Assembly: GCF_964228735.1 (NCBI RefSeq)
Contig: NZ_CAXRBQ010000007.1
Span: 9,196 to 73,195, forward strand
Reading direction: 5' to 3'
DNA: 64,000 bases
From: Pontibacterium sp964228735
GTDB lineage: Bacteria; Pseudomonadota; Gammaproteobacteria; Pseudomonadales; Balneatricaceae
In this document: positions 7,346 to 15,879 of the stretch, piece by piece
How positions within the stretch are numbered: position 1 is the first letter of the stretch
How the letters are laid out: every line of letters starts with the position of its first letter
Translations under genes and position numbers: made by a program
Notes under the pieces: model-generated
Seen by the model: the letters and a program-made list of their open reading frames with translations, nothing else
Database searches by the model: none
What the model was told of the DNA's origin: nothing

Positions 7346-8733
7346 TCGCACTCCGGTCACTGCGTTCCAAACTGTTCCGCTCAATCCAGGGGCGACTGCT
7401 GTTCGCCTCAGCATTGGTACTGCCAGTGGTGATGCTGCTGGCTGGCATCGCCCTGAAAAATGCCTACCACAGCAGTCAGGAAGTCGCCGTGAATGAGCGC
7501 TTGCAGCTGCAGGTGTACCTGTTGCTGGGCAGTATCGAGTTGGGCGATCAGCTCGCCGTACTGCCCCAGTCGTTGCAGGAACCGCGTTATGCACAGATCG
7601 GCTCCGGCCTGTACGGTGTTATCCACAGTGCTAACGGCAAGCTGCTCTGGCGTTCCGCCTCCTCCCGTCTGTTACCCGAAAATCAGCTACGTTACGAAAC
7701 TTCGTTACCCAGCATATTTACGCCGGGTGCCTCGCAGTTTTCACATCAAGCGGATGCGGGGTTGTACCGTTACAGCTTCAGTGTGATCTGGGAGCAGAAC
7801 GGTCGCGAGCAGGCGATGACCTTTACCGTGATGGAGTCCGACCAGGCGGTAAAAAAAGCGCTGGCGGCGTATTCGACCCAGTTGGCCATGTGGCTGATGG
7901 CGGTACTGATGATCGCGTTGGTAGCGCAAGTGCTGATCATGCGTTGGGGCATCCAGCCGCTGAAAGGGTTGGCCCGTGACCTGAAACAGATCGAGCAGGG
8001 TGAAGCGGAAATCCTCACCGGTCGGTACCCGAACGAGGTGCAGGCGGTGACCGATAACCTCAATCGCCTGATCGAAAGCGAACGTCAGCAGCGCGAGCGC
8101 TACCGAAACACCCTGGGTGATCTGGCCCACAGTCTGAAAACACCGTTGGCGGTGATGCGTGGCGCCCGTGAAGAGCAGCTGGCACTGGAGCAGTACGGTG
8201 ATGTGGTCGACGAACAGGTCGCACGTATGGATCAGATCGTGCAGTACCAGCTCTCCCGCGCTGTGAAATCACAGGGGCGTGTGCTAGCCCAGGCGGTGGT
8301 GGTAAAACCGCTGGTGGATCGCATGCTCACCGCGCTGGATAAAGTGTATCGCGATAAAGGTGTTCATTCTGAGGCGATGGTCAATGCGGACTTGGGCTTT
8401 GCTGGTGACGAACGTGACCTGATGGAGGTGTTGGGCAATCTGCTAGAGAACGCCTACAAATACGGGGATTCTCAGGTGTCCGTCGACGCGACATTGAACG
8501 GTGACAGTCTGCAGCTCCTGATAGCCGACGATGGCCCCGGCGTAAGCCCGGAAGCACGGCAGGTGATTCTGGAGCGCGGTGCGCGACTGGATACCTCGAT
8601 TCAGGGGCAGGGTATAGGTTTGTCGGTGGCTGTGGATATCATCAGCTCCTACGACGGAAAGCTCGAAGTGGCCGAGTCTAATCTGGGTGGGGCGTTGTTT
8701 AAGGTGACGCTGCCGGGTGGCAGCGTCGCGTAA
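7342..8733 (+). CDS. PhoQ-type sensor histidine kinase
   Basis: 463 residues. Membrane helices at about 18-38 and 180-201 flank a periplasmic sensor of about 140 residues. HAMP-like and DHp regions follow, with the phosphorylated His263 in LGDLAHSLKTPLAVMRG. The ATPase domain has the N-box NLLENAYKYG (Asn370), DDGPGVS and GQGIGLSVAV. The LAHSLKTPL form of the H-box is typical of PhoQ-like kinases rather than the more common HELRTPL. It phosphorylates the overlapping response regulator. The periplasmic domain is only moderately acidic, so a Mg sensor as in enteric PhoQ is not assured. Confidence 0.92.
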   Translation: MIALRSLRSKLFRSIQGRLLFASALVLPVVMLLAGIALKNAYHSSQEVAVNERLQLQVYLLLGSIELGDQLAVLPQSLQEPRYAQIGSGLYGVIHSANGKLLWRSASSRLLPENQLRYETSLPSIFTPGASQFSHQADAGLYRYSFSVIWEQNGREQAMTFTVMESDQAVKKALAAYSTQLAMWLMAVLMIALVAQVLIMRWGIQPLKGLARDLKQIEQGEAEILTGRYPNEVQAVTDNLNRLIESERQQRERYRNTLGDLAHSLKTPLAVMRGAREEQLALEQYGDVVDEQVARMDQIVQYQLSRAVKSQGRVLAQAVVVKPLVDRMLTALDKVYRDKGVHSEAMVNADLGFAGDERDLMEVLGNLLENAYKYGDSQVSVDATLNGDSLQLLIADDGPGVSPEARQVILERGARLDTSIQGQGIGLSVAVDIISSYDGKLEVAESNLGGALFKVTLPGGSVA

Positions 8734-8758
8734 CTTATCGAGACCTGTCAAAAGGCCT

Positions 8759-9775
8759 TTATTCTTCAGTTTGCTCCAGCAGTTTTACCCGGTCGTCGGT
8801 GGCCGGGTGGGAGCTGAGCCAGCCTGCCTGACCGTTGCCGCCTGCAGCGGATTCCATCGCGGCGAGCAGACGCCCCAGATGTGCACTGTCGATACCGTGG
8901 CGGATCATGTAGTCCTTGGCAAAACGGTCTGCCTCTTCCTCAAAATCCCGCGAATAGTGTGCTTCGATCATCATGGTTGGTAATGCGGCCAGCACAGTAG
9001 TGGCCAGGCTGGTATCCCCGGTCACCGCTGTGACGATCAGCGGGTAGGTGCTGCTCTGCAGAATCATCCGTAGGCTGTGGCGGTGTTCCACATGTCCCAC
9101 TTCATGGGCCAGTACCCCCAGAATTGCGTCTGGATGCTCGGCCAGCTCGATCAACTGATCGGTAATCAGAATATCCCCCGAGGGCAGTGCCAGGGCATTG
9201 GCGCCGATGGTATGCCCTGCGTCACGGAAGTGCAGCTTGTATATAAAGTCGGAAGACTGCTCCGCCACCAGTGCCCTGAAGCGGGTACGGATCGCGGCTT
9301 GCTGTTCGTCCGGTAGCTGGCTGGGGCCAAAGATGCGGGCTTTTTCGAAGAAGGTGAGGGTTTCCTCACCCAGCTCCTGGGTGATCTCAGCGGGCAAGCG
9401 TTGGGCCACCTGGTTGGATAACGCAGGGACGCCTTCGGCGAGAAACCACCAGATAGCCAGTACCGTAATCACCACGGCAGCTGCCACGTAGCGCAGGCGG
9501 CTTTCCAGTATGTGGAGCACCCCGTGGGAGCGGGGTTGGGGATGGAATTGGCGGCACAGCTGATCGATCAGGTCGTTCTGGCTGGATTCCAGACGGGAAC
9601 CGTCCGGCAGATCGAGAAAGCGTACGGTGTCACCGATCCGGGCGCTGACCTCCACCTGCTGCCAGCTCCAGCTCAGGTCATTGGGCAGGACAAAGCGTCC
9701 TGCCGCATCGATCTCCAAAACACACTGGGTGCGCTTGGAGGTCTGGCCGTCGTAGAAGTACGCTTCCAGCTGCAT
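8759..9775 (-). CDS. M48-family membrane-associated zinc metalloprotease
   Basis: 338 residues. One membrane helix at about 93-112 (VAAAVVITVLAIWWFLAEG) separates an N-terminal cytoplasmic region from the peptidase domain. The zinc site is HEVGHVEH (His224, Glu225, His228), with the third ligand likely in EEADRFAKDYM. That is the M48 pattern seen in HtpX, LoiP and BepA. Position on the membrane suggests quality control of envelope proteins. The start overlaps the stop of the YjgN-like gene by one base, so the pair is one transcription unit, an arrangement seen in other Proteobacteria. Confidence 0.9.
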   Translation of the reverse strand: MQLEAYFYDGQTSKRTQCVLEIDAAGRFVLPNDLSWSWQQVEVSARIGDTVRFLDLPDGSRLESSQNDLIDQLCRQFHPQPRSHGVLHILESRLRYVAAAVVITVLAIWWFLAEGVPALSNQVAQRLPAEITQELGEETLTFFEKARIFGPSQLPDEQQAAIRTRFRALVAEQSSDFIYKLHFRDAGHTIGANALALPSGDILITDQLIELAEHPDAILGVLAHEVGHVEHRHSLRMILQSSTYPLIVTAVTGDTSLATTVLAALPTMMIEAHYSRDFEEEADRFAKDYMIRHGIDSAHLGRLLAAMESAAGGNGQAGWLSSHPATDDRVKLLEQTEE

Positions 9776-10812
9776 CAGACACCAAACTCCAGATCCAGTA
9801 CTTCACCCAACTCTTCACCCAGGGCGTTCTGCTGATCCTGTTGCACCTGAACGAACTGGTCCAGATCACCGGCAACCTGAGCCGTGGTGCAATCAGCGCG
9901 GTATCGCGCGACACGGATCATCGCCCAGGGTGTTGCCAGCCCCAGAGTCAGCACCATCACAATCATATTGCTGAAGAAAATCCAGAGGTAGGGCAGGGTT
10001 TTCATGCGACTTTCAAACTGGTGCTCACCCAGCTGGGCATTGTTCACCGTGTAGTTGGTCACATGCACCTTGATGTAGGCATACACCAGGTAGTAGAACG
10101 GCAAAAGAAACAGCGGTAGCAGCGGCAGCATGGTTGGTACTGAGATCTCCACCATAAAAAACAGGATACCGGTGGAGATAGCCAGGAAAATGGCCGCCAG
10201 ATAGATCGAATAGAACGCCCCAGCTTTTAGCTGTGCTGAAAATGGAGTTTTACCAAAGCGGCTGTTGTTCACCAGCCAGCGCTGCTGACGACAGGCGGCA
10301 TAAGGGTAAAGTAAACCCAAGGTCAGGGCGCTGCCAACGGGCAAGGCTACATAGGCGATCAATGCATCCACGTAGTTGCCGGTAAAACCAAGACGGATGT
10401 TGCGGTAGCGGGTGTTGAAATGGCGAAACATCATGGAACGTACGATGATCCATGGCATCACCAGGGCAAAGATCAGCAGAATTGGTAATCCCAGTATCGG
10501 CATGATGCTTACAATAAGCTGATAGAGCATAAAGGCACCAAAGGCGATCAGGCGGCCCTTGAGAATCTGCATCGGCTGGGCGGTGTATTCGAAGCGGGAA
10601 TCCCCCAGTGAGGTGTGCCCGTAGAAATACTGGTTGGTACGCACCTTGGCCCAGGCGGAGTAGATACCCAGGGTGATGATGGTCAGGCAGACGTTAACGA
10701 TCCAGATGCGAAAAAACTCACCGGCCTTGCCGTGAAACTGGAAATCGACCGGGTTGAGTTTGGGCTCAGCCGCCGGGGCTGGAGTGGCGTGGGTATCAAC
10801 GGGCTCGTTCAT
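9775..10812 (-). CDS. YjgN-like (DUF898) multi-pass membrane protein
   Basis: 345 residues. After a Pro/Ala-rich start comes NPVDFQFHGKAGEFFRIWIV and ITLGIYSAWAKVRTNQYFYG, the DUF898/YjgN hallmark. A repeat of the motif occurs near the C-terminus (LGLATPWAMIRVARYRADC). Six or more membrane helices are evident. Function is unknown in the family. Its tight coupling to the M48 protease gene hints that the two act together at the membrane. Confidence 0.85.
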   Translation of the reverse strand: MNEPVDTHATPAPAAEPKLNPVDFQFHGKAGEFFRIWIVNVCLTIITLGIYSAWAKVRTNQYFYGHTSLGDSRFEYTAQPMQILKGRLIAFGAFMLYQLIVSIMPILGLPILLIFALVMPWIIVRSMMFRHFNTRYRNIRLGFTGNYVDALIAYVALPVGSALTLGLLYPYAACRQQRWLVNNSRFGKTPFSAQLKAGAFYSIYLAAIFLAISTGILFFMVEISVPTMLPLLPLFLLPFYYLVYAYIKVHVTNYTVNNAQLGEHQFESRMKTLPYLWIFFSNMIVMVLTLGLATPWAMIRVARYRADCTTAQVAGDLDQFVQVQQDQQNALGEELGEVLDLEFGV

Positions 10813-10863
10813 GTATTGGGATCCTTGAACTTGGTTTTAGGCCACTTCCTGCGGCCATGGAAG

Positions 10864-10885
10864 GGCGTGCCACAGCGGGCACGCC
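10864..10885 (-). terminator. Possible argA terminator hairpin
   Basis: The arms GGCGTGCC and GGCACGCC (8 bp) enclose a six-base loop just past the argA stop. On the minus strand it is followed by CTTCC rather than a U-tract, so it may only be a stabilising 3' hairpin. Confidence 0.35.
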
Positions 10886-10891
10886 AAATTA

Positions 10892-12229
10892 TTATAGTGG
10901 CTTGGCGAACACCTTGGAGTTTCGCTGCAGGTTATAGAGCGATTTTTTCTCGGTTGGCAGGGCATCAACGGCCTGCTCTTTAAAGCCGCGTTCGACGAAC
11001 CAGTGGGCGGTGCGGGTGGTGAGTACAAACAGCCGCTCCAGCCCGATCTGACGGGCCTGTGCTTCCACCGCCTGCAGCAACATATCGCCACGATCACCAC
11101 CGCGGTATTGCGGGTCGATCACCACACAGGCCAATTCGCCCACCTTGTCCTGCTTGAACGGGTAGAGGGCGGCGCAGCCTATGATGGCGCCGTCGCGCTC
11201 AATCAGGGTAAAGCGGCTGATCTCACTTTCCAGCAGTTCGCGGGAGCGACGCACCAGTACGCCCTGTTCCTCCAGCGGCTGGATCATCTCCAGCAAACCA
11301 CCCACATCTTCGATGGTGGCCTGACGGATCTGTTCGTAGGATTCCTGCAGCACCATGGTGCCGGAACCCTCGCGGGTGAACAGTTCGGTGAGCAGGGCTC
11401 CGTCCTCCTGGTAGCTGATCAGGTGGCAGCGGTTGACGCCACCGCGGCAAGCCTGAACGGCAGCATGCAGGTGACGGGACAACTCAGTATGGGGTTCGTC
11501 GGTCTGGTCGAGACCGGCCAGGTAGTTGCTCACCAGGCGCTCGGCGGTGCGGGTCAGCAGCTCGCTGCGCAGTTCATTCTTGCTATCAAACACACCTTGG
11601 TCGGCACCAAACAGCAGCAGCTTGTCCGCGTTCAGGGAAGTCGCTGCTCGGGTGGCAACATCTTCGGTGGCCAGGTTGAAGATCTCTCCGGTGGGTGAGT
11701 AACCCAGATGGGAGAGCAGCACGATGTTGCCACTGTTGAGGTGGTGATTGATCGCTTCGGCGTCTATGCGGCGCACTTCGCCGGTATGCCGCAGATCCAC
11801 ACCGTCGTGCACGCCTACCGGGCGCGCCGTCATAAAGTTGCCGGAGACGACACGGATCTGGGCGCCGTGCATCGGGGTATTGGACAGGCCCATCGACAGC
11901 TTGGCTTCGATCTCGGTGCGCACGGATGCCGCCGCCTCGATCACGCAGCGCAGAGTTTCCTCATCGGTCACACGGCGGTGATGATGCAGGCGGGGTTTCA
12001 GGTTCTGCTGGGATAAACGGGCTTCGATCTGTGGTCGGGAGCCATGCACCAGCACCATGCGTACGCCCAGGCTGTTGAGCAGGGCGATGTCGTGCACAAT
12101 GTGGTCAAAATTGGGATCGGCAACCGCTTCACCGCCCAACATCAGCACGAACACTTTTCCACGGTGCGCATTGATGTAGGGAGAGGAGTGACGGAACCAG
12201 TTAACGTATTGTTTTATATCGTTTATCAC
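10892..12229 (-). CDS. argA: N-acetylglutamate synthase
   Basis: 445 residues, typical of classical ArgA. The N-terminal amino-acid-kinase-like domain (about 15-280) begins WFRHSSPYINAHRGKVFVLM and holds LVHGSRPQIEARL. A C-terminal GNAT acetyltransferase domain (about 300-440) has CVVIDPQYRGGDRGDMLL for acetyl-CoA binding. It makes N-acetylglutamate from glutamate and acetyl-CoA, the first step of arginine synthesis, and is normally inhibited by arginine. The start overlaps the argE stop by four bases, so argE-argA form a coupled minus-strand operon. Confidence 0.95.
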   Translation of the reverse strand: MINDIKQYVNWFRHSSPYINAHRGKVFVLMLGGEAVADPNFDHIVHDIALLNSLGVRMVLVHGSRPQIEARLSQQNLKPRLHHHRRVTDEETLRCVIEAAASVRTEIEAKLSMGLSNTPMHGAQIRVVSGNFMTARPVGVHDGVDLRHTGEVRRIDAEAINHHLNSGNIVLLSHLGYSPTGEIFNLATEDVATRAATSLNADKLLLFGADQGVFDSKNELRSELLTRTAERLVSNYLAGLDQTDEPHTELSRHLHAAVQACRGGVNRCHLISYQEDGALLTELFTREGSGTMVLQESYEQIRQATIEDVGGLLEMIQPLEEQGVLVRRSRELLESEISRFTLIERDGAIIGCAALYPFKQDKVGELACVVIDPQYRGGDRGDMLLQAVEAQARQIGLERLFVLTTRTAHWFVERGFKEQAVDALPTEKKSLYNLQRNSKVFAKPL

Positions 12230-13380
12230 AGGCAGTACTTGGCAATCATTTGCTCTAATATCGCTACTGTAGGCTTAATCTGGTCAAAAGCCAAATACTC
12301 GTCCGGCTGGTGCGCCTGATCGATGGAGCCCGGCCCCATGACGATGGTGTCCATGCCCAAGCCCTGCAGGAACGGGGCTTCGGTACCAAATGCAACACTC
12401 TGGGCGGTGTAACCGGTGAGCTTTTCGGCGGTTTGTACCAGCTCCGAGCTGGCATCGTTCTGGAACGGTGGAATTCCAGGGAACAGGGATTCGGCACTGA
12501 TCTGCACGCCAAACTGTTCCTCCAGCGGTTTAACCCGCTGGGCGATGGATTCGCGCAGGTTGTCGATATTCATGCCGGGCAGTGGTCGTAGATCGTACTC
12601 CAGCTCACACTGGCCGCAGATGCGGTTTGGGTTGTCGCCGCCGTGAATGCAACCCAGATTGAGGGTGGGCACGCTCACGGCGAAGTCGCTGTTCTGGTAA
12701 GTGGATTGCAATTCCTTGCGGAAGTCGATCAGGGTGCCCAGCACCGAGTGCATCGCTTCCAAGGCGTTATTACCCAATGAGGGATCGGAGGAGTGGCCGG
12801 AACTGCCGGTGATACGCACCGACTCCATCATCATCCCTTTGTGCATATAGATAGGGCGCAGACCGGTTGGCTCTCCAATCACGGCATAACGGGCCTTCGG
12901 TTTGCCTGCTTCAGCCAGGGCGCGGGCGCCATTCATGGAACTCTCTTCATCGGCTGTCGCCAGGATGATCAGCGGCTGCTGCAGGGGCTGGTCGATAAAC
13001 TTTTTCGCTGCGGCAATCGCCAGTGGGAAGAAACCTTTCATGTCGCAGGTGCCGAGGCCGTAAAAACGGTTGTCCCTCTCGGTCAGGCGGAACGGGTTGC
13101 TCGCCCAGAGCTCGTCGTTGTAGGGCACGGTGTCGGTGTGGCCCGATAGCACCAGACCACCCGGGCCACTGCCCAATGTAGCGATCAGGTTGGCTTTATT
13201 TTCTGCGCCTGGGATCGGCATGACTTCCGTTTTGAAGCCCAGGTCGGAGAGCCAGTTTTCCAGCTTTTCGATTACGTCCAGGTTGCTCTGGTCGAGGCTG
13301 GGATTGGTGCAGCTGACAGATGGTGAAGCGATCAGTTCGGCCAGCATGGTGACGATATCAGGGCAGGTAGGGGAGGTCAT
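12226..13380 (-). CDS. argE: Acetylornithine deacetylase
   Basis: 384 residues. It hydrolyses N2-acetylornithine to ornithine in arginine synthesis (M20 metallopeptidase family). Visible metal-site motifs are LSGHTDTVP (His81, Asp83), YGLGTCDMKGF, ATADEESSMNGA and VIGEPTGLRP. The start at 13380 (MTSPTC) follows GGAG with six-base spacing; the frame opens 18 codons earlier without support. It is coupled to argA downstream. Having both argA and argE suggests a linear pathway, although a bifunctional ArgJ elsewhere cannot be excluded. Confidence 0.95.
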   Translation of the reverse strand: MTSPTCPDIVTMLAELIASPSVSCTNPSLDQSNLDVIEKLENWLSDLGFKTEVMPIPGAENKANLIATLGSGPGGLVLSGHTDTVPYNDELWASNPFRLTERDNRFYGLGTCDMKGFFPLAIAAAKKFIDQPLQQPLIILATADEESSMNGARALAEAGKPKARYAVIGEPTGLRPIYMHKGMMMESVRITGSSGHSSDPSLGNNALEAMHSVLGTLIDFRKELQSTYQNSDFAVSVPTLNLGCIHGGDNPNRICGQCELEYDLRPLPGMNIDNLRESIAQRVKPLEEQFGVQISAESLFPGIPPFQNDASSELVQTAEKLTGYTAQSVAFGTEAPFLQGLGMDTIVMGPGSIDQAHQPDEYLAFDQIKPTVAILEQMIAKYCL

Positions 13381-13558
13381 AGAGTCTCCGTTCTTCTTGT
13401 TATATGACCGGGACCGCGACAGCACACACGGCATGTTCTTTCTATTGTGCTACCAATGACGACAAGGGTCTATGCCAAGCCACGGAAAGTTGTAGGGCTG
13501 GAAGCAGCACTGACAAAAAGGAAAAGAAGAAGGAGGGGCAAGTTGGTGGGGAAAGCGA

Positions 13559-13581
13559 CGAGGGGCGCATGGCACCCCTCG
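13559..13581 (-). terminator. Possible terminator hairpin after the pit gene
   Basis: CGAGGGG and CCCCTCG form a 7-bp stem with a nine-base loop, 18 bases past the pit stop. There is no clear U-tract on the minus strand, so confidence is low. Confidence 0.35.
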
Positions 13582-13598
13582 TGGAGATCGGCAGAGTC

Positions 13599-14864
13599 TT
13601 AGCCGAACATGCCCTTAAACATAAAGAAGAACATGATCGCCAGACCCGCACCTGCAGGCAGGGTTACTACCCAAGATACGAAGATCGTACCTACAACACG
13701 CAGGTTCAGTGCAGCCATACCACGGGCGATACCTACACCCAGAACCGCACCTACCAGAGTGTGCGTGGTGGAGATCGGCAGGCCGGTACCGGATGCAACT
13801 ACTACGGTAGTTGCTGCCGCCAGGGTTGCAGCGAAACCACGGCTTGGGGTCAGTTCGGTAATGTTGTTACCTACGGTCGCGATTACCTTGTGGCCATAAG
13901 TTACCAGACCAAGCACGATACCACCGCCACCCAGCAGCAGAATCCAGGCCGGCATCGCTGTTTTCTGTACAACTTCACCACCGGCAGCAACAACACCAAC
14001 AATAGCAGCCAGCGGGCCTACCGCGTTTGCAACGTCATTGGAGCCGTGAGCAAATGCCATCGCACAGGCGGTAAACATCATCAGAATACCGAACAATTTT
14101 TCCACGCTGGAGAAGTGGTAGTCGCGATCCGCATCCGGATTTGGCTTAACCTTCTTCTGCATCGCGATGCCGATGAACATAGTGATAAAACCGATCACTA
14201 CGGAGATCGCCGCACTCTGGCCCCAGCTCAGGTCCAGCCCCACGTGCTTCAGACCCTTGGTGAAGGTCACCATGGCAATGATGAAGCCCACCATAAAGAT
14301 GTAGTACGGGATGTATTTCTTAGCGTTCTTAAACGGATCTTCCGTATCCAGAATCAGCTTCTGCACACTACGGAACAGGAAGAAGGCTATGACCCCGGCC
14401 GTGACGGGTGACACCACCCAGCTGGCAACGATCTTGGAAACCTTGCCCCAGTTTACAGCGTCTGCAGAGATGCCTACTGCGGCAAAACCTACGATGGCAC
14501 CCACGATAGAGTGGGTGGTAGATACCGGCCAGCCGAAGTGAGTTGCGATCAGCAGCCACGTACCTGCCGCCAGCAGCGCCGCCATCATGCCGAACACCAG
14601 CAGTTCCGGTGTGCCAGAGAGCAGTGCCGGATCGATGATGCCTTTACGGATGGTGGCGGTTACCGCACCACCGGCCAGGTAAGCACCGGCAAATTCGAAG
14701 ATGATAGCGATGATGATCGCCTGCTTCAGGGTCAGCGCTTTGGAGCCAACCGAAGTACCCATGGCGTTGGCGACGTCGTTCGCACCTACACCCCAGGCCA
14801 TAAAGAAACCAAAAATACACGCAAGGATGACAATGGTGTCACCGTACTGAGCGAGAATTTCCAT
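13599..14864 (-). CDS. Pit-family inorganic phosphate transporter
   Basis: 421 residues with about ten membrane helices and the two PiT signature repeats, GVGANDVANAMGTSVGSKAL near the N-terminus and AHGSNDVANAVGPLAA in the second half. It carries phosphate, probably as a metal-phosphate complex with protons, across the inner membrane. It follows the DUF47 gene by 27 bases; DUF47-pit pairs are widespread and the PhoU-like partner is thought to control the transporter. It resembles the DUF47-linked Pit branch more than E. coli PitA, which is longer, so no gene symbol is given. Confidence 0.93.
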   Translation of the reverse strand: MEILAQYGDTIVILACIFGFFMAWGVGANDVANAMGTSVGSKALTLKQAIIIAIIFEFAGAYLAGGAVTATIRKGIIDPALLSGTPELLVFGMMAALLAAGTWLLIATHFGWPVSTTHSIVGAIVGFAAVGISADAVNWGKVSKIVASWVVSPVTAGVIAFFLFRSVQKLILDTEDPFKNAKKYIPYYIFMVGFIIAMVTFTKGLKHVGLDLSWGQSAAISVVIGFITMFIGIAMQKKVKPNPDADRDYHFSSVEKLFGILMMFTACAMAFAHGSNDVANAVGPLAAIVGVVAAGGEVVQKTAMPAWILLLGGGGIVLGLVTYGHKVIATVGNNITELTPSRGFAATLAAATTVVVASGTGLPISTTHTLVGAVLGVGIARGMAALNLRVVGTIFVSWVVTLPAGAGLAIMFFFMFKGMFG

Positions 14865-14891
14865 GAGGACTACTTCCGATAATTTTAAGAA

Positions 14892-15572
14892 TTAGCGAGC
14901 CATGAGCAGCTGCAGTCGGCTGCCTACCTGCTGGGCACGATCGGCCAGATCGCCGATCCAGTAAATAATCTGATACAGGAACATCGCGTCGATCGGTGGC
15001 AGATCTTTTTCGATCTGGAACAGCTCGAATCGGATGTTGCGCTGCAGTTCGTCGGTGTGGTGTTCCAGGTCATCCAGTTCACCGATCATCTTCTCGACCA
15101 GATCAACCTCGTGACCGCTGAAACCGCTTGTCAGCAATTCGTCCAGTTCGTTCAGGGCAACCAGTGCCTGCTCGGAGGTGCTCAGTGCACCACGAACGAA
15201 GTCATTCATCTGGGTCTGGATCTGAGCCGGGATCTCCATTTTGCGGCCCAGCATCAGGCCCGCGATGTCCTTGGCGCGGTTAGCAATTTTGTCCTGCATG
15301 CGCAGCAGTTCCAGCAGGTCAGTACGTGGTACCGGCAGGAAGATGCTGTTTGGCAGATGTTGACGCACGTCCTTTTTCATCGCATCTGCTTCGCCTTCCA
15401 GAACCGCGATGCGGCGCTGTACCTTTTCCGCTTCTTCCCAGTCGGAATTGTTCACGGCTTCAAAGAACGGGATCAGTTCGGAAGCACACTCCTGTGCTTT
15501 TGCAATGTGTTCCTGCATCGGCTTAAACGGAGAACGCGCAAACATCTGCAGGATAGGGTTGTTGGTTACCAT
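14892..15572 (-). CDS. DUF47 PhoU-like phosphate transport regulator
   Basis: 226 residues, the family norm. The protein is helical: NPILQMFARSPFKPMQEHIA at the start, EGEADAMKKDVRQHLPNSIF and RTDLLELLRMQDKIANRAKD in the middle, and a second acidic helix bundle. The two acidic E/D-rich motifs match PhoU metal-binding positions. The start at 15572 fits the family; the open frame extends 30 codons upstream into the regulatory region. It is first in a two-gene operon with pit. Pho-box-like sequences lie upstream. Confidence 0.92.
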   Translation of the reverse strand: MVTNNPILQMFARSPFKPMQEHIAKAQECASELIPFFEAVNNSDWEEAEKVQRRIAVLEGEADAMKKDVRQHLPNSIFLPVPRTDLLELLRMQDKIANRAKDIAGLMLGRKMEIPAQIQTQMNDFVRGALSTSEQALVALNELDELLTSGFSGHEVDLVEKMIGELDDLEHHTDELQRNIRFELFQIEKDLPPIDAMFLYQIIYWIGDLADRAQQVGSRLQLLMAR

Positions 15573-15617
15573 ATGAGTAAACCTGTGTGGGTCAAAATTT
15601 GCGCGCAGTATAAGGGG

Positions 15618-15635
15618 GGCTGTCACAAGATTGTA
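15618..15635 (+). promoter_or_regulatory. Pho-box-like 7-4-7 repeat (plus orientation)
   Basis: CTGTCAC-AAGA-TTGTAAA fits the PhoB pattern of two 7-bp repeats (consensus CTGTCAT) with a 4-bp A/T-rich spacer. It lies 46 bases before the DUF47 start but in the opposite orientation, pointing to ygiF. Confidence 0.35.
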
Positions 15636-15663
15636 AATGTATATACACGAAAAATTCATCAAT

Positions 15664-15681
15664 CAGACATTAAACTGACAT
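15664..15681 (-). promoter_or_regulatory. Pho-box-like 7-4-7 repeat toward DUF47-pit
   Basis: Read on the minus strand, ATGTCAG-TTTA-ATGTCTG has the 7-4-7 arrangement with TGTC in both halves. It lies 92 bases before the DUF47 start, in the right orientation to control it. Confidence 0.35.
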
Positions 15682-15879
15682 AAATCGAGTTTGGCCGGGG
15701 GCAAGGCCTTGAGCATGCATATTAATGTTACAGTTTTGTTAAAAAACAACGCCCGATAACTACAAAATCTGTCAGACACACACAGGTTCAAGTGCCAGCA
15801 GGATGCTATAGGGCTTATTCACACCTTCCACTGAAGCTGGGTTAGACTGTGGGCTGAAGTAGAAGGAAACTGCAGTGTT

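Larger units (their letters stand above)
15573..15879. other. Intergenic region between DUF47 and ygiF
   Basis: This 307-base divergent region has no supported gene. It is A+T-rich in its middle (around 15710-15770), where the promoters probably lie. It holds two Pho-box-like repeats listed separately. A further CTGTCAG occurs near 15770. Confidence 0.6.

Noticed and set aside
15573..15662. 30-residue N-terminal extension of DUF47 protein
   Set aside because: It lies in an A/T-rich promoter region and would make the protein longer than the family; MVTNNP fits.
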